Shown piece after piece: positions 16,745 through 25,665 of a DNA stretch of 64,000 bases. The stretch is from an uncultured Clostridia bacterium (GTDB lineage: Bacteria > Bacillota > Clostridia > Oscillospirales > Ruminococcaceae). Numbering within the stretch: position 1 is the stretch's first letter; each line of letters begins with the position of its first letter. The position numbers and the translations under genes were made by a program. The stretch lies in assembly GCA_947627905.1 (NCBI GenBank), contig CANQXX010000001.1, forward strand, positions 62,001 to 126,000, written 5' to 3'. The notes below the pieces were generated by a model, which was not told where the DNA came from, searched no databases, and worked only from the letters and a program-made list of their open reading frames with translations.

Positions 16745-18295
16745 TCAGACTATAGGAATGAGTATCATTCCCTTTCCGCAGAGTTTATCGTCCTCTATAT
16801 CGTTTTCCTCAATTATTGCAGAAACTGACGTTCCGTATTTCTTTGCGATCTCCCAAAGATCTTCATTTTCATCGGCAAAATACAGCTTGAGAGCATAATT
16901 GGAATTTTTCTTTACCGATTCGTTTTCATCAATATTAAGATCGGTAATGCAGGAAACATTCATTGTGCCTGTTACCTCTCCGGTTATTTTCAGTTCCGTT
17001 TTTGCTTCTATGCTGTTATCGGAAGCAAGGTTGTACGAGCATGATACAGGTACCAGTTTTACTTCTGCGCGGGAAAATTCATTTATATTTTCTGCCGGAA
17101 CGGCAACTGAGAAACTTTCGTCCTTTTCGATCATCACAGGTTCGCCGTCGGTGCTCTTTGCCATAACGCAATAAGAAGCATTCCCGCTTACGGAAATGTT
17201 ATTGTTTTCTGTATCCGGTTTGGCAGTAACTCCGCTTATGCTGCACCAGACGTCATATATCCTGTCTATTCCCCCTTCGCCATATTCCATAGAACATTTT
17301 ACAACACAGGAGGAATTAATCTGCTGAGGAGGCATTTCTATTTTTATATCCGAACGTTCACTTTCGGTTTTATAAAATGTAGAATATTCATCTACAGCCA
17401 GTTCGGCAGATGCCTGACGGTAAGCAGAACAGACAATGAGCAAAGACAATGTACATTCAGCTACCTTTGAATTTCCATCGCCGTCAGAACGGGGCTCGAT
17501 ATCACATGAGATTATCTCCGGTTCAACGCTGCATATATATCTTTCGTCTATGCCCTCAAGATCAATTATCTGCGAAAAAGGAAGCGTGAACTGCATTGCC
17601 TCGATGCCGTCGTCATTATCCTTGCGGCAGCTGTAAAGCATATTTATATGTATTTCACCTTTTGCTATCAGCTTATTTGCAATTACTTTCTTATCGGAGG
17701 AAGCTATCACCGCATCGCTTCTGAGAATATTGACTATTGGCGGCTTGGACATTCCCAGATCAAATTCTTCCGAAACGGTAACACGTTTTGCCGTGTAAAG
17801 TTTTGACGACGGATATGTTACCGGTATTTTTTTCAGCTGTATCCCTCCGCCGAACGCATCGCACACAATTTCTTTCTTATCAAGAGCAGAAACCTTGATC
17901 TTTATGGATATTGCTCCACGAACATCAAGTCTGCGCTGATTTACGGCGCGGCAGTTGATGTAATCTGTTCTTGGGATAATGCTTATGCGCGGTTCTGTAA
18001 CCGTTCTGCCAAATTCTACAGTCTTGGTATAGGTCAATTTCTGTTCAACGGAATTTACTGCGCTGCTGCCTTCTGAACAATACAAAACGCGTATGCAGAC
18101 CGCCATTTCATATGTAAGTCTGTCTCCGCACACATTATAGGAAAGTATCTTAGGCACTGTAATGCACTTGATTATTTTGAAAATTTCCGGATAATAATCC
18201 GGAAGCACATAATCCAGTTCCACAGACTGTTCCTGCGTATCATCAAAAATTACCTCAGCGGCTGCGATCTCCTCTTTGTTTACTTTAAAGTCCAT
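16745..18295 (-). CDS. SipL-like DUF3794 (SPOCS) and LysM protein
   Basis: A 516-residue protein with repeated SPOCS/DUF3794 modules (for example about residues 30-120, 165-265 and 310-430). It ends in a LysM domain (about 468-516: LKLYFADENEDLWEIAKKYGTSVSAIIEEN). In Clostridioides difficile a protein of this architecture, SipL, binds SpoIVA and is needed for coat localisation; in Bacillus the partner is SpoVM/SpoVID instead. Placement immediately upstream of spoIVA supports the SipL assignment. AAGGAGG precedes the ATG. A short inverted repeat CTTGTA-TTCT-TACAAG (18351-18366) lies in the upstream intergenic region. Confidence 0.85.
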   Translation of the reverse strand: MDFKVNKEEIAAAEVIFDDTQEQSVELDYVLPDYYPEIFKIIKCITVPKILSYNVCGDRLTYEMAVCIRVLYCSEGSSAVNSVEQKLTYTKTVEFGRTVTEPRISIIPRTDYINCRAVNQRRLDVRGAISIKIKVSALDKKEIVCDAFGGGIQLKKIPVTYPSSKLYTAKRVTVSEEFDLGMSKPPIVNILRSDAVIASSDKKVIANKLIAKGEIHINMLYSCRKDNDDGIEAMQFTLPFSQIIDLEGIDERYICSVEPEIISCDIEPRSDGDGNSKVAECTLSLLIVCSAYRQASAELAVDEYSTFYKTESERSDIKIEMPPQQINSSCVVKCSMEYGEGGIDRIYDVWCSISGVTAKPDTENNNISVSGNASYCVMAKSTDGEPVMIEKDESFSVAVPAENINEFSRAEVKLVPVSCSYNLASDNSIEAKTELKITGEVTGTMNVSCITDLNIDENESVKKNSNYALKLYFADENEDLWEIAKKYGTSVSAIIEENDIEDDKLCGKGMILIPIV

Positions 18296-18408
18296 ATTGA
18301 TTCCTCCTTGTTTTCGCGTTTGCTAACACATTTATATTCCATTAACAGGGCTTGTATTCTTACAAGGAAAGAATAATTATGAACAAATAGTTAAAATTCT
18401 TAAACCTC

Positions 18409-18437
18409 TTGAAATTTGTATGTGTATGTTGTACAAT
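18409..18437 (+). promoter_or_regulatory. Sigma-A promoter for the GH31 gene
   Basis: TTGAAA, 17 nt, TACAAT, ending 34 nt before the start codon. Confidence 0.65.
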
Positions 18438-18471
18438 GTAATCAATTACAAAGTAAAGGAGTTTTGTATAT

Positions 18472-20808
18472 ATGAAATTCGCAGACGGCTTTTGGCTCAA
18501 CAAAAGAGGATATGAAGTAAACTATGCTTCTCAGGCATACGAGGTCAAAGCAGGAACAAACTGCATAAACGTCCTTGCTACCACAACTTATATCCAGAAC
18601 AGAGGCATGACTCTCGGAGGTCCTGTACTTGATATAACATTCACATCGACACAAAAAGACGTTATCAAAGTAACTATCGACCATTACAAGGGCACTCTCG
18701 GAAATATGCCAAAGTTTGAGCTTAATGAAGATCAGGGATTCACTCCGGAAATTGTTGAAAAAGATGAATACTGGGAACTTATATCCGGCGGAACTAAAGT
18801 CCGTATAGGCAAATGGAGCTGGGATATACAGTACTATTACAAAGATAAAAAGCTCACCGGCGGAGCATGGAGAATGACCACAATTGTCAACGAAAATCAG
18901 TTCAGAGTATCCACCCGCCTTGCTCATACACAGGACGATACGTTCTGGAGCTATCCGCAGGACGAAAGAAGCACATATCTCCGTGAACAGCTTACTCTTT
19001 CCGTCGGCGAAAACATCTACGGCTTCGGTGAAAAATTCACCACATTTGTCAAGAACGGTCAGAGCGTGGAAACATGGAACTCCGACGGCGGAACGTGCTC
19101 GGATCAGTCATATAAGTGTATACCATTTTATGTATCTTCCAGAGGATACGGCGTATTTGTAAACAGCTCGGATAAAGTATCCTATGAAGTTGCATCGGAT
19201 ACCGTTTCAAAGGTCTCATTTACGGTCCCGGGTGAACATCTTGAATACTTTATGATCGGCGGAGAAAATCTTACTGAAGTACTTTCCAATTATACCTCTC
19301 TTACAGGAAAGCCTGCGCTTCCTCCGGCATATACTTTCGGTCTCTGGCTAACGACCTCCTTTACAACTAAATACGATGAAGAAACAGTCACTTCTTTTAT
19401 CGACGGCATGGCTGAAAGAGATATACCGCTTCAGGTATTCCACTTTGACTGCTTCTGGATGAAAGAATTTGAATGGTGTAATTTTGAATGGGATACCCGT
19501 CAGTTCCCTGATCCTCCGGCAATGCTGAAAAGGCTCAAGGATAGAGGACTTGAAATATGCGTATGGATAAACCCTTACATAGCACAGCGTTCAAAGCTGT
19601 TTGATGAGGGCATGAAAAACGGCTACCTTGTAAAAAATCCCGACGGCAGCGTTTTCCAGTGTGATATGTGGCAGCCGGGCATGGGACTTGTAGATTTTAC
19701 AAATCCGGCAGCTTGCGAATGGTATGCTTCAAAGCTCAGGGCGCTTTGTGAAATGGGTGTTGACTGCTTCAAAACGGATTTCGGCGAGAGAATACCTACA
19801 AAGGTAAAATATTATGACGGTTCAGATCCCATTGCAATGCATAACTACTATACATATCTTTATAATAAGACTGTATTTAACGTTCTTAAAGAATATTACG
19901 GTGAAAACAAGGCTTGCCTGTTTGCTCGTTCCGCAACAGTTGGAGGACAGCAATTCCCTGTACACTGGGGCGGCGACTGCTCAGCTGAATATACTTCCAT
20001 GGCGGAAACGCTTCGCGGCGGATTATCATTATGTCTTTCCGGATTTGGATATTTCAGCCACGACATGAGCGGCTTTGAAGCAACGGCAACTCCGGATATT
20101 TACAAAAGGTGGGCTGCATTCGGACTGTTCTCCACACATTCCCGTCTGCACGGAAACAGCTCCTACAGAGTTCCTTGGCTTTTTGATGAAGAATCCGTTG
20201 ATGTTCTGCGCTTCTTTACCAAGCTGAAAGGAAAGCTGATGCCTTACATCTGGGCACAGGCTGTAAAGACTTCAACTGTCGGTGTTCCTATGATGAGAGC
20301 AATGGTAATTGACTTTGCTGACGACCCTGTTTGTCTTAACCTTGACCGTCAGTACATGTTCGGCGATAACATTCTTGTTGCTCCTATCTTCAATGAAGAA
20401 GGAACAGCGGAATTTTATGTTCCGGCAGGCACATGGACAGATATAATTTCCGGCAAGCAGTATGAGGGCGGAAAATTCTACAATGAAAAATTTGATTATT
20501 TCTCTCTCCCCTGCCTTGCAAAGCCAAACAGTATAATTGCATATGGTAACTTTGAAAAGAATTTTGAATATGATTATCTGAACGGCACTGAATTTGTTAT
20601 CTATGAGCTTCAGGACGGAAAATCCGCAGAATGTAATATTTACAATACAGAAGCTGAAAAGATATTTACGCTTTCAGCCAAGAGGAACGGAAATATAGTT
20701 GAAGTTTCATACACTAAAACAAATTCATCTTTCAGCGTAAAGGTATTCGGAAAAGAGACTGTAAAGATCTCTCCGACTGCCGAAGGAAAAATTATCATCA
20801 ACCTTTAA
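18472..20808 (+). CDS. yicI: Alpha-xylosidase, glycoside hydrolase family 31 (YicI type)
   Basis: Cytosolic retaining alpha-xylosidase acting on isoprimeverose or xyloglucan-derived alpha-xylosides. At 778 residues it matches the YicI length. The nucleophile is Asp436 in KTDFGERIPT and the acid/base is Asp502 in WGGDCSAEY. Their spacing (66 residues) equals that between D416 and D482 of E. coli YicI. FDCFWMKEFEWCNFEWD and the N-terminal beta-sandwich are also of YicI type. No signal peptide. It has its own promoter and terminator. No xyloside transporter lies next to it, so the substrate remains inferred. Confidence 0.92.
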   Translation: MKFADGFWLNKRGYEVNYASQAYEVKAGTNCINVLATTTYIQNRGMTLGGPVLDITFTSTQKDVIKVTIDHYKGTLGNMPKFELNEDQGFTPEIVEKDEYWELISGGTKVRIGKWSWDIQYYYKDKKLTGGAWRMTTIVNENQFRVSTRLAHTQDDTFWSYPQDERSTYLREQLTLSVGENIYGFGEKFTTFVKNGQSVETWNSDGGTCSDQSYKCIPFYVSSRGYGVFVNSSDKVSYEVASDTVSKVSFTVPGEHLEYFMIGGENLTEVLSNYTSLTGKPALPPAYTFGLWLTTSFTTKYDEETVTSFIDGMAERDIPLQVFHFDCFWMKEFEWCNFEWDTRQFPDPPAMLKRLKDRGLEICVWINPYIAQRSKLFDEGMKNGYLVKNPDGSVFQCDMWQPGMGLVDFTNPAACEWYASKLRALCEMGVDCFKTDFGERIPTKVKYYDGSDPIAMHNYYTYLYNKTVFNVLKEYYGENKACLFARSATVGGQQFPVHWGGDCSAEYTSMAETLRGGLSLCLSGFGYFSHDMSGFEATATPDIYKRWAAFGLFSTHSRLHGNSSYRVPWLFDEESVDVLRFFTKLKGKLMPYIWAQAVKTSTVGVPMMRAMVIDFADDPVCLNLDRQYMFGDNILVAPIFNEEGTAEFYVPAGTWTDIISGKQYEGGKFYNEKFDYFSLPCLAKPNSIIAYGNFEKNFEYDYLNGTEFVIYELQDGKSAECNIYNTEAEKIFTLSAKRNGNIVEVSYTKTNSSFSVKVFGKETVKISPTAEGKIIINL

Positions 20809-20820
20809 TTTAAACATGAT

Positions 20821-20857
20821 AAAAGCGGTGGGAAACAGCAATTTCCTGCCGCTTTTT
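20821..20857 (+). terminator. Intrinsic terminator after the GH31 gene
   Basis: AGCGG(T)GGGAAA / TTTCC(T)GCCGCT stem around an eight-base loop, followed by a T-run. Confidence 0.8.
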
Positions 20858-20894
20858 ATAATTGTAAAAAAAGTTTTAACTTTTTTCTTTTTCC

Positions 20895-20923
20895 TTGACA
20901 GACTTTATAAAATATTATATCAT
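20895..20923 (+). promoter_or_regulatory. Sigma-A promoter for the GntR-ABC operon
   Basis: TTGACA, 17 nt, TATCAT, about 40 nt before the GntR start. As GntR-YtrA regulators usually repress their own operon, an operator would be expected here, but no clear palindrome is visible. Confidence 0.65.
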
Positions 20924-20962
20924 TGTATTATGTGAATAGTACAAGCGGAAAGGAGAATTTTA

Positions 20963-21316
20963 ATGCTATGGAATTTTAATTCAAATACGCCGATCTATAT
21001 ACAGATAATAGAACAGATAAAGCTCTCTATCGCTGTGGGAGAATATAAAGCAGGCGATAAGCTGCTGTCCGTCCGGGAGCTTGCCTCTGAGGCGGAAGTC
21101 AATCCAAACACCATGCAAAAAGCCCTTTCAGAGCTGGAGCGCGACGGGCTCCTTTATACCCAGCGCACTTCCGGACGGTTTATAACAAGTGATACGTTAA
21201 AAATCGCAGCGCTCCGCAAACAGCTTGCAAACGAACAGGTGGAAAATTTTATTTCAAAAATGAAATTGCTTGGATATTCTTCCGAAGAGGCTGCCGAGAT
21301 GCTTAAAGATCATTAA
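20963..21316 (+). CDS. GntR-family regulator, YtrA subfamily
   Basis: A 117-residue regulator with an N-terminal winged helix (PIYIQIIEQIKLSIAVGEYKAGDKLLSVRELASEAEVNPNTMQKALSELERDGLLYTQRTSGRF) and only a short helical tail. This is the YtrA layout, which is coupled to ABC transporters. It is the first gene, 15 nt ahead of the ATPase. It likely controls the operon, as in B. subtilis ytrA, where cell-envelope stress is the cue; the signal here is unknown. Confidence 0.9.
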   Translation: MLWNFNSNTPIYIQIIEQIKLSIAVGEYKAGDKLLSVRELASEAEVNPNTMQKALSELERDGLLYTQRTSGRFITSDTLKIAALRKQLANEQVENFISKMKLLGYSSEEAAEMLKDH

Positions 21317-21331
21317 AATGGGGGTAGAGCC

Positions 21332-22024
21332 ATGCTTCTTGAATGTAACAAACTTTGTAAATATTACGGTGACAAAGCCGCGTTAAATAACATTGATCTG
21401 CAGCTTGAACGAGGAAAAATTATAGGTCTGCTTGGTCCCAACGGCAGCGGAAAAACAACGCTTATAAAAATTCTCAGCGGAATTTTAACGCCAAGCAGCG
21501 GCGATGTGAAAATTTCTGATAAAAATATCGGGATAGAAACCAAAAAGATAGTTTCCTATCTTCCCGAAAGAACGTACCTCAGCGACTGGATGACGGTACG
21601 GCAGACGCTGGATTTTTTCAAGGATTTTTACGAAGATTTCAGCGTAGAGACCGCCCTTGATATGCTGAAAAGACTGAATATACAGCCTTCCGAAAAGCTC
21701 CGTACCATGTCAAAGGGAACTCGTGAAAAAGTTCAGCTTATACTTGTTATGAGCAGAAATGCGGAGCTGTATCTTCTGGACGAGCCTATCGGCGGCGTTG
21801 ACCCTGCCGCACGGGATTATATCCTGAAAACGATCATTTCAAATTTCAATGAAAACGCGTCGGTGTTGATTTCAACACACCTTATCAGCGATGTTGAAAA
21901 TGTCCTTGACGATGTAATTTTTCTGAAATACGGAAATATTACTCTTCATTCCACCGTTGACGATATCCGCGAACAGCACGGAAAATCGGTTGACGCGCTT
22001 TTCAGGGAGGTGTTCGCGTGTTAA
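21332..22024 (+). CDS. ABC transporter ATP-binding protein
   Basis: A 230-residue ATPase. Walker A is GLLGPNGSGKTT (about 32-43). The signature is the variant MSKGTREKVQLILV, and Walker B is LYLLDEPIGGVDP, followed by a STHLISDVE switch His. The signature lacks the canonical LSGGQ, common in drug/peptide-sensing exporters paired with YtrA-type regulators. GGGGGTAG precedes the ATG. Its stop overlaps the GTG start of the permease by 7 nt. Confidence 0.92.
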   Translation: MLLECNKLCKYYGDKAALNNIDLQLERGKIIGLLGPNGSGKTTLIKILSGILTPSSGDVKISDKNIGIETKKIVSYLPERTYLSDWMTVRQTLDFFKDFYEDFSVETALDMLKRLNIQPSEKLRTMSKGTREKVQLILVMSRNAELYLLDEPIGGVDPAARDYILKTIISNFNENASVLISTHLISDVENVLDDVIFLKYGNITLHSTVDDIREQHGKSVDALFREVFAC

Positions 22025-22782
22025 GAAAGCTTATTAAATACGAATTTCTTGCAGATTATAAAAAATACGGAGTAATGGGAATTGCCATAATTGCTATGGC
22101 AATACTTGCGGTCATATCGGAAAAGATCGCGCCGACTGACGTAAAAGTATATACAAGCTTTTTTTTGGTTGTTTTTTCAATGTCATCGGTATTTATTATT
22201 TTTGCGGCTTCGATATTATTAATAGTTCTTTCAACAATAAGATTCTATAAAAGTTTTTTAAAGGACGAGGGGTATTTAATGCACACTCTACCCGTTCATA
22301 CATGGCAGCTTATTGCTTCAAAACTTATTACCGCATATATATGGTTTTTATTTTTACTTATAATTTCCGCAGTTTATGTTACGATCATACATGGAAATAT
22401 TACATGGTTAACAGATTTTTACAAAGATCTCATAGACGCAGGAGAAAACGATAATCTCAGCCCACTCTTAATATCATCATATATTTCCTTTCTGCTTGCC
22501 CCGTTTAGTTACCTGGCGCATATTTATTTCAGCTTTGCGCTGGGCAATCTTTTCAGCAAAAACAAACTTGCCATGTCGGTAGTAATGTTTCTGGTGATAA
22601 ACTTTGCGGAACGTATCATAACAACTATTCTGCTGACTGCGTATCTTGTTTCAATAAAATATGATTATGATATAACTTTACCGACAAGTTCATACATCAA
22701 TACATTGCTTTCTATTGTACTTTCGGTAATTTATCTTATTGCCGCGGAAAGAATTTTTGCCAAAAAATTAAATCTTGAATAA
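22018..22782 (+). CDS. ABC transporter permease, ABC-2-like
   Basis: A 254-residue membrane protein with about six hydrophobic segments and no ATPase motif. A GTG start at 22018 is preceded by GGGAGG and overlaps the ATPase gene, indicating translational coupling. With one ATPase and one permease it probably forms a homodimeric exporter. LMHTLPVHTWQLIASKLI is typical of Firmicute permeases beside YtrA regulators. The substrate is unknown. Confidence 0.85.
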   Translation: MLRKLIKYEFLADYKKYGVMGIAIIAMAILAVISEKIAPTDVKVYTSFFLVVFSMSSVFIIFAASILLIVLSTIRFYKSFLKDEGYLMHTLPVHTWQLIASKLITAYIWFLFLLIISAVYVTIIHGNITWLTDFYKDLIDAGENDNLSPLLISSYISFLLAPFSYLAHIYFSFALGNLFSKNKLAMSVVMFLVINFAERIITTILLTAYLVSIKYDYDITLPTSSYINTLLSIVLSVIYLIAAERIFAKKLNLE

Positions 22783-22795
22783 CGGAGGAATAAAA

Positions 22796-22984
22796 ATGTC
22801 TCCCGAAAAAATAAACCGCATCAACGAACTTGCGCGGAAATCCCGTACTGCGGAAGGTCTTACGGAATCTGAAAAAGCGGAACAAGCCGCACTACGTCAG
22901 GAATACCGTGATTCCGTAAAGGCAAGCCTTGTAGATCAGCTTGAAAATATTGAAATTGTGGATAAAAAACCGAAAGGAAATTAA
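22796..22984 (+). CDS. DUF896 (YnzC-like) small protein
   Basis: A 62-residue helical protein: SPEKINRINELARKSR, then GLTESEKAEQAALRQEYRDSVK, matching the two-helix DUF896/YnzC family. B. subtilis relatives are LexA-controlled or of unknown role. The start at 22796 is set by GGAGGA 6 nt upstream. Only 1 nt separates its stop from the nspC start, so it belongs to this operon. Confidence 0.88.
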   Translation: MSPEKINRINELARKSRTAEGLTESEKAEQAALRQEYRDSVKASLVDQLENIEIVDKKPKGN

Positions 22985-22985
22985 A

Positions 22986-24125
22986 ATGCTGAATTTTGAT
23001 ATAAAAGATCTTCCCACGCCCTGTTACATCACGGACGAAAATTTGCTTATTAAAAACCTTGAGATCCTTAAAAATGTTCAGGACAGGGCAGGCTGCAAAA
23101 TTCTCCTTGCACAAAAGGCATTTTCCATGTACAGCGTTTATCCGCTGATAGGAAAATATCTTGCCGGAACTACTGCCAGCGGACTTTTTGAAGCGCGTCT
23201 CGGAAAGGAAGAAATGCCCGGCGGAGAAACTCACGTTTATTCCCCTGCTTACAGTGAAAAAGATTTTCCCGAGATCATCAAATATGCGGATCATGTTGTT
23301 TTCAACAGCATTTCACAGTATGAAAAATTCTATCCGCAAATTCAGAAATGCGAAAAAAATATTGAAGTCGGAATAAGGGTCAATCCCGGATATTCCGAAA
23401 TTGAAACGGATATCTACAATCCGTGCTTTAAAAATTCCCGTCTGGGAACTACGCTTGAAAATTTACCCGAAAAACTTCCCGACGGAATAAGCGGTCTGCA
23501 TTTTCACACAATGTGCGAACAGGGTGCGGACACTCTCGAACGGACGCTTGCAGTTGTTGAAGAAAAATTCGGGAAATATCTTTATAATTTAAAATGGCTG
23601 AATTTCGGCGGCGGACATCACATTACAAAAGAGAATTATGATGTTGATAAACTTGTGGAACTTGTTCTTCATATGAAAGAAAAGTATGACCTGCAAATTT
23701 ACATCGAGCCGGGAGAAGCCGTTGCGCTTAACGCGGGATTCCTTGTTACGGAAGTGCTTGACACCATGAAAAACGGCATGGATATTGCTATTCTGGACAC
23801 TTCTGCCGCCTGTCATATGCCGGACGTTCTGGAAATGCCATACCGCCCGATGATAATCGGTTCGGGACAGCCCAATGAAAAAAAATTTACCTACCGTCTG
23901 GGAGGACCTACCTGTCTTGCAGGAGACATTATCGGAGATTATTCCTTTGACAAGCCGTTAAAAGCAGGAGAAAGGCTTGTTTTCTGCGATATGGCGATAT
24001 ATTCAATGGTCAAGAATAATACGTTCAACGGTATGCCGCTTCCTGCGATAATTCTTCATAAACAAAGCGGTGAAAATGTTGTTGTAAAAAGTTTTGGCTA
24101 TGAGGATTTTAAGAGCAGGCTTTAA
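22986..24125 (+). CDS. nspC: Carboxynorspermidine / carboxyspermidine decarboxylase
   Basis: PLP enzyme of the alanine-racemase fold that decarboxylates carboxy(nor)spermidine, the last step of the alternative spermidine route. PTPCYITDENLL and LLAQKAFSMYSVYPLI carry the PLP lysine. GLHFHTMCEQ, NFGGGHHI, EPGEAV and the C-terminal FCDMAIYSMVKNNTFNG match NspC. The start at 22986 is chosen for GAAAGG upstream; 379 residues. The partner dehydrogenase is not in the window. Its place after a YtrA-type exporter operon and DUF896 is unusual, though nothing shows a functional link. Confidence 0.92.
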   Translation: MLNFDIKDLPTPCYITDENLLIKNLEILKNVQDRAGCKILLAQKAFSMYSVYPLIGKYLAGTTASGLFEARLGKEEMPGGETHVYSPAYSEKDFPEIIKYADHVVFNSISQYEKFYPQIQKCEKNIEVGIRVNPGYSEIETDIYNPCFKNSRLGTTLENLPEKLPDGISGLHFHTMCEQGADTLERTLAVVEEKFGKYLYNLKWLNFGGGHHITKENYDVDKLVELVLHMKEKYDLQIYIEPGEAVALNAGFLVTEVLDTMKNGMDIAILDTSAACHMPDVLEMPYRPMIIGSGQPNEKKFTYRLGGPTCLAGDIIGDYSFDKPLKAGERLVFCDMAIYSMVKNNTFNGMPLPAIILHKQSGENVVVKSFGYEDFKSRL

Positions 24126-24141
24126 CTGAAAGGATTTTTTT

Positions 24142-24537
24142 ATGAGATCAAGAATTATCCCCACACTTCCCGAAACGGTGCTTTCCTACAATATTTCGGG
24201 AAAACGTCTCACACTTCTGGAAAATGCCGTTTCCGCTTCGGGAATGAAACACGGTCTCATTCCCGCTGACAAAGCCGGAGAAACTATCGGTTTTCTTGCC
24301 GGATATACCGGCTTTTCCTCAAACGGAACAAATATTTCCTCCGATGAAGAATGTGTGATATTTTCGGGAATTTCAAGCAAGCGGCTTGATGTTCTGCTGA
24401 AAAATATGCGCAATACAGGGCTTGACATTCCTCTGAAAGCAGTTGTGACTGCTTATAACCAGAATATGAGCCTTGACAGGCTTATTTCAGAACTGAAAAA
24501 AGAACACGAAGCCGTCGGAAAAACCAAGAAACGATAA
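24142..24537 (+). CDS. DUF3783 protein
   Basis: A 131-residue protein with the DUF3783 core: a short strand ending FSGISSKRLDVLLKNMRNTGLDIPLKAVVTAYNQNMSLDRLISELKKEHEA. The PLKAVVT and EL-x-x-EH ending are diagnostic. The role is unknown; the family is common in Clostridia. It starts 16 nt after nspC with AAAGGA upstream and is the last gene of the operon before a new promoter. Confidence 0.8.
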   Translation: MRSRIIPTLPETVLSYNISGKRLTLLENAVSASGMKHGLIPADKAGETIGFLAGYTGFSSNGTNISSDEECVIFSGISSKRLDVLLKNMRNTGLDIPLKAVVTAYNQNMSLDRLISELKKEHEAVGKTKKR

Positions 24538-24552
24538 TTTTGCCGTTATCTC

Positions 24553-24580
24553 TTGACTTTTCCGTCAAAAGTAGTATACT
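24553..24580 (+). promoter_or_regulatory. Sigma-A promoter for pduL
   Basis: TTGACT, 16 nt, TATACT. A short inverted repeat TTGAC-TTTTCC-GTCAA covers the -35 element and could be an operator. Confidence 0.65.
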
Positions 24581-24629
24581 GGTATTATAGGAAAATTTCC
24601 GAAATTCTAAAACAAGGAAGGTCATTTAT

Positions 24630-25208
24630 ATGTCACAGCAGTTTATAGTTGAAACATCAGCTCGTCACGTTCACGTTACACAGGAAGCTCTTGAGATACT
24701 TTTCGGCAAGGGTGCAGCACTTACAAAGAAAAAAGATCTTTCCCAGCCGGGTCAGTTCGCTTGTGAAGAGCGTGTTGAAGTCGTAGGTCCAAAGAAATCC
24801 CTTGCAAATGTTTCTATCCTCGGACCTGTCCGTCCTGCCAATCAGGTAGAACTTTCTGCAACCGACGCACGTTCTATCGGTATCACCGCTCCTATCCGTG
24901 AAAGCGGAGATCTGGCTGGCTCAGCAGGCTGCAAGATCGTTGGTCCATGCGGCGAGATCGAAATAAATGAAGGCGTTATCATCGCAAAGAGACATATACA
25001 CCTTACTCCCGCAGACGCCGAAGAGCTTGGCGTTAAGGATAAGGACGTTGTTTATGTCAAGGTAGATACTGACGGAAGAAAAGCTATCCTCGGCGATGTT
25101 GTTTGCCGTGTTTCGGAAAAATTTGCCCGCGCTATGCACATTGACACAGACGAGGCAAATGCTATTTCGGCAACTCCTTCACTTATGGGTGAAATTTACA
25201 GAATGTAA
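24630..25208 (+). CDS. pduL: Phosphate propanoyltransferase (PduL-type phosphotransacylase)
   Basis: Interconverts acyl-CoA and acyl phosphate (acetyl or propionyl) for ATP generation. Two PduL domains are visible. Zinc-site histidines lie in SARHVHVT near the N-terminus and in AKRHIHLTPADAEELGVKD in the second half, with RPANQVELSATDA between. At 192 residues, without the long N-terminal encapsulation peptide of microcompartment versions, it is probably a free cytosolic enzyme replacing Pta. Strong ribosome site and own promoter. Codon use is biased, as in highly expressed genes. Confidence 0.93.
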   Translation: MSQQFIVETSARHVHVTQEALEILFGKGAALTKKKDLSQPGQFACEERVEVVGPKKSLANVSILGPVRPANQVELSATDARSIGITAPIRESGDLAGSAGCKIVGPCGEIEINEGVIIAKRHIHLTPADAEELGVKDKDVVYVKVDTDGRKAILGDVVCRVSEKFARAMHIDTDEANAISATPSLMGEIYRM

Positions 25209-25227
25209 TTTATCTTTGCATACATAA

Positions 25228-25260
25228 AATGCGGAGCGTTAAAAGCGCTCCGCATTTTTT
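25228..25260. terminator. Bidirectional terminator between pduL and the minus-strand operon
   Basis: AAATGCGGAGCG / CGCTCCGCATTT stem with T-runs on both strands, between convergent genes. Confidence 0.88.
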
Positions 25261-25272
25261 AATATTATTTGT

Positions 25273-25626
25273 TTATGGTTCTTTCCAAAATTCACCTTTG
25301 TGAAAATTCAAGTTTCCGAGAGGCTTTGAAGTCAAGCGAAATTTCACACACCCGTCAGGGCAGATAATTGTCTTGCTGTACTTACTGTCCCCTCCAAGAT
25401 TCTTTAAATCACCACCGCTTCGCACTGCCTCCATAATAGGGTACACAATCATCATTGTTTTACTGCAAATACCATATCCCTCACTATTTACAGGACAACC
25501 GTAAGTACAACAATAAGTATCGCCTATTTCCTCACCGTTGCGGCAATAATTTTCAGTGTGGTCACCTTGAAGAAATCCTATAACTTCAATTTTAAACTCG
25601 TATTCTTCATCATACCATTTTTTCAT
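25273..25626 (-). CDS. TIGR04076-family cysteine-rich small protein
   Basis: A 117-residue protein with seven cysteines, including YCRNGEEIGDTYCCTYGCPVNSEGYGICSKTM and ICPDGCVKFRL. It matches the TIGR04076 family, which has no assigned function; the cysteine spacing suggests metal or Fe-S binding (inference). It is the last gene of a long minus-strand operon, 39 nt after ahcY. Confidence 0.75.
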   Translation of the reverse strand: MKKWYDEEYEFKIEVIGFLQGDHTENYCRNGEEIGDTYCCTYGCPVNSEGYGICSKTMMIVYPIMEAVRSGGDLKNLGGDSKYSKTIICPDGCVKFRLTSKPLGNLNFHKGEFWKEP

Positions 25627-25665
25627 ATGTTTACCCTCTCAAATCACAATCTGTTTAAGACAACA

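Noticed and set aside
18341..18400. Possible sigma-E promoter (TCATAAT ... AATACAAG on minus strand) before the SipL-like gene
   Set aside because: Spacer of 17 nt is too long for sigma-E and the -10 matches only six of eight positions.
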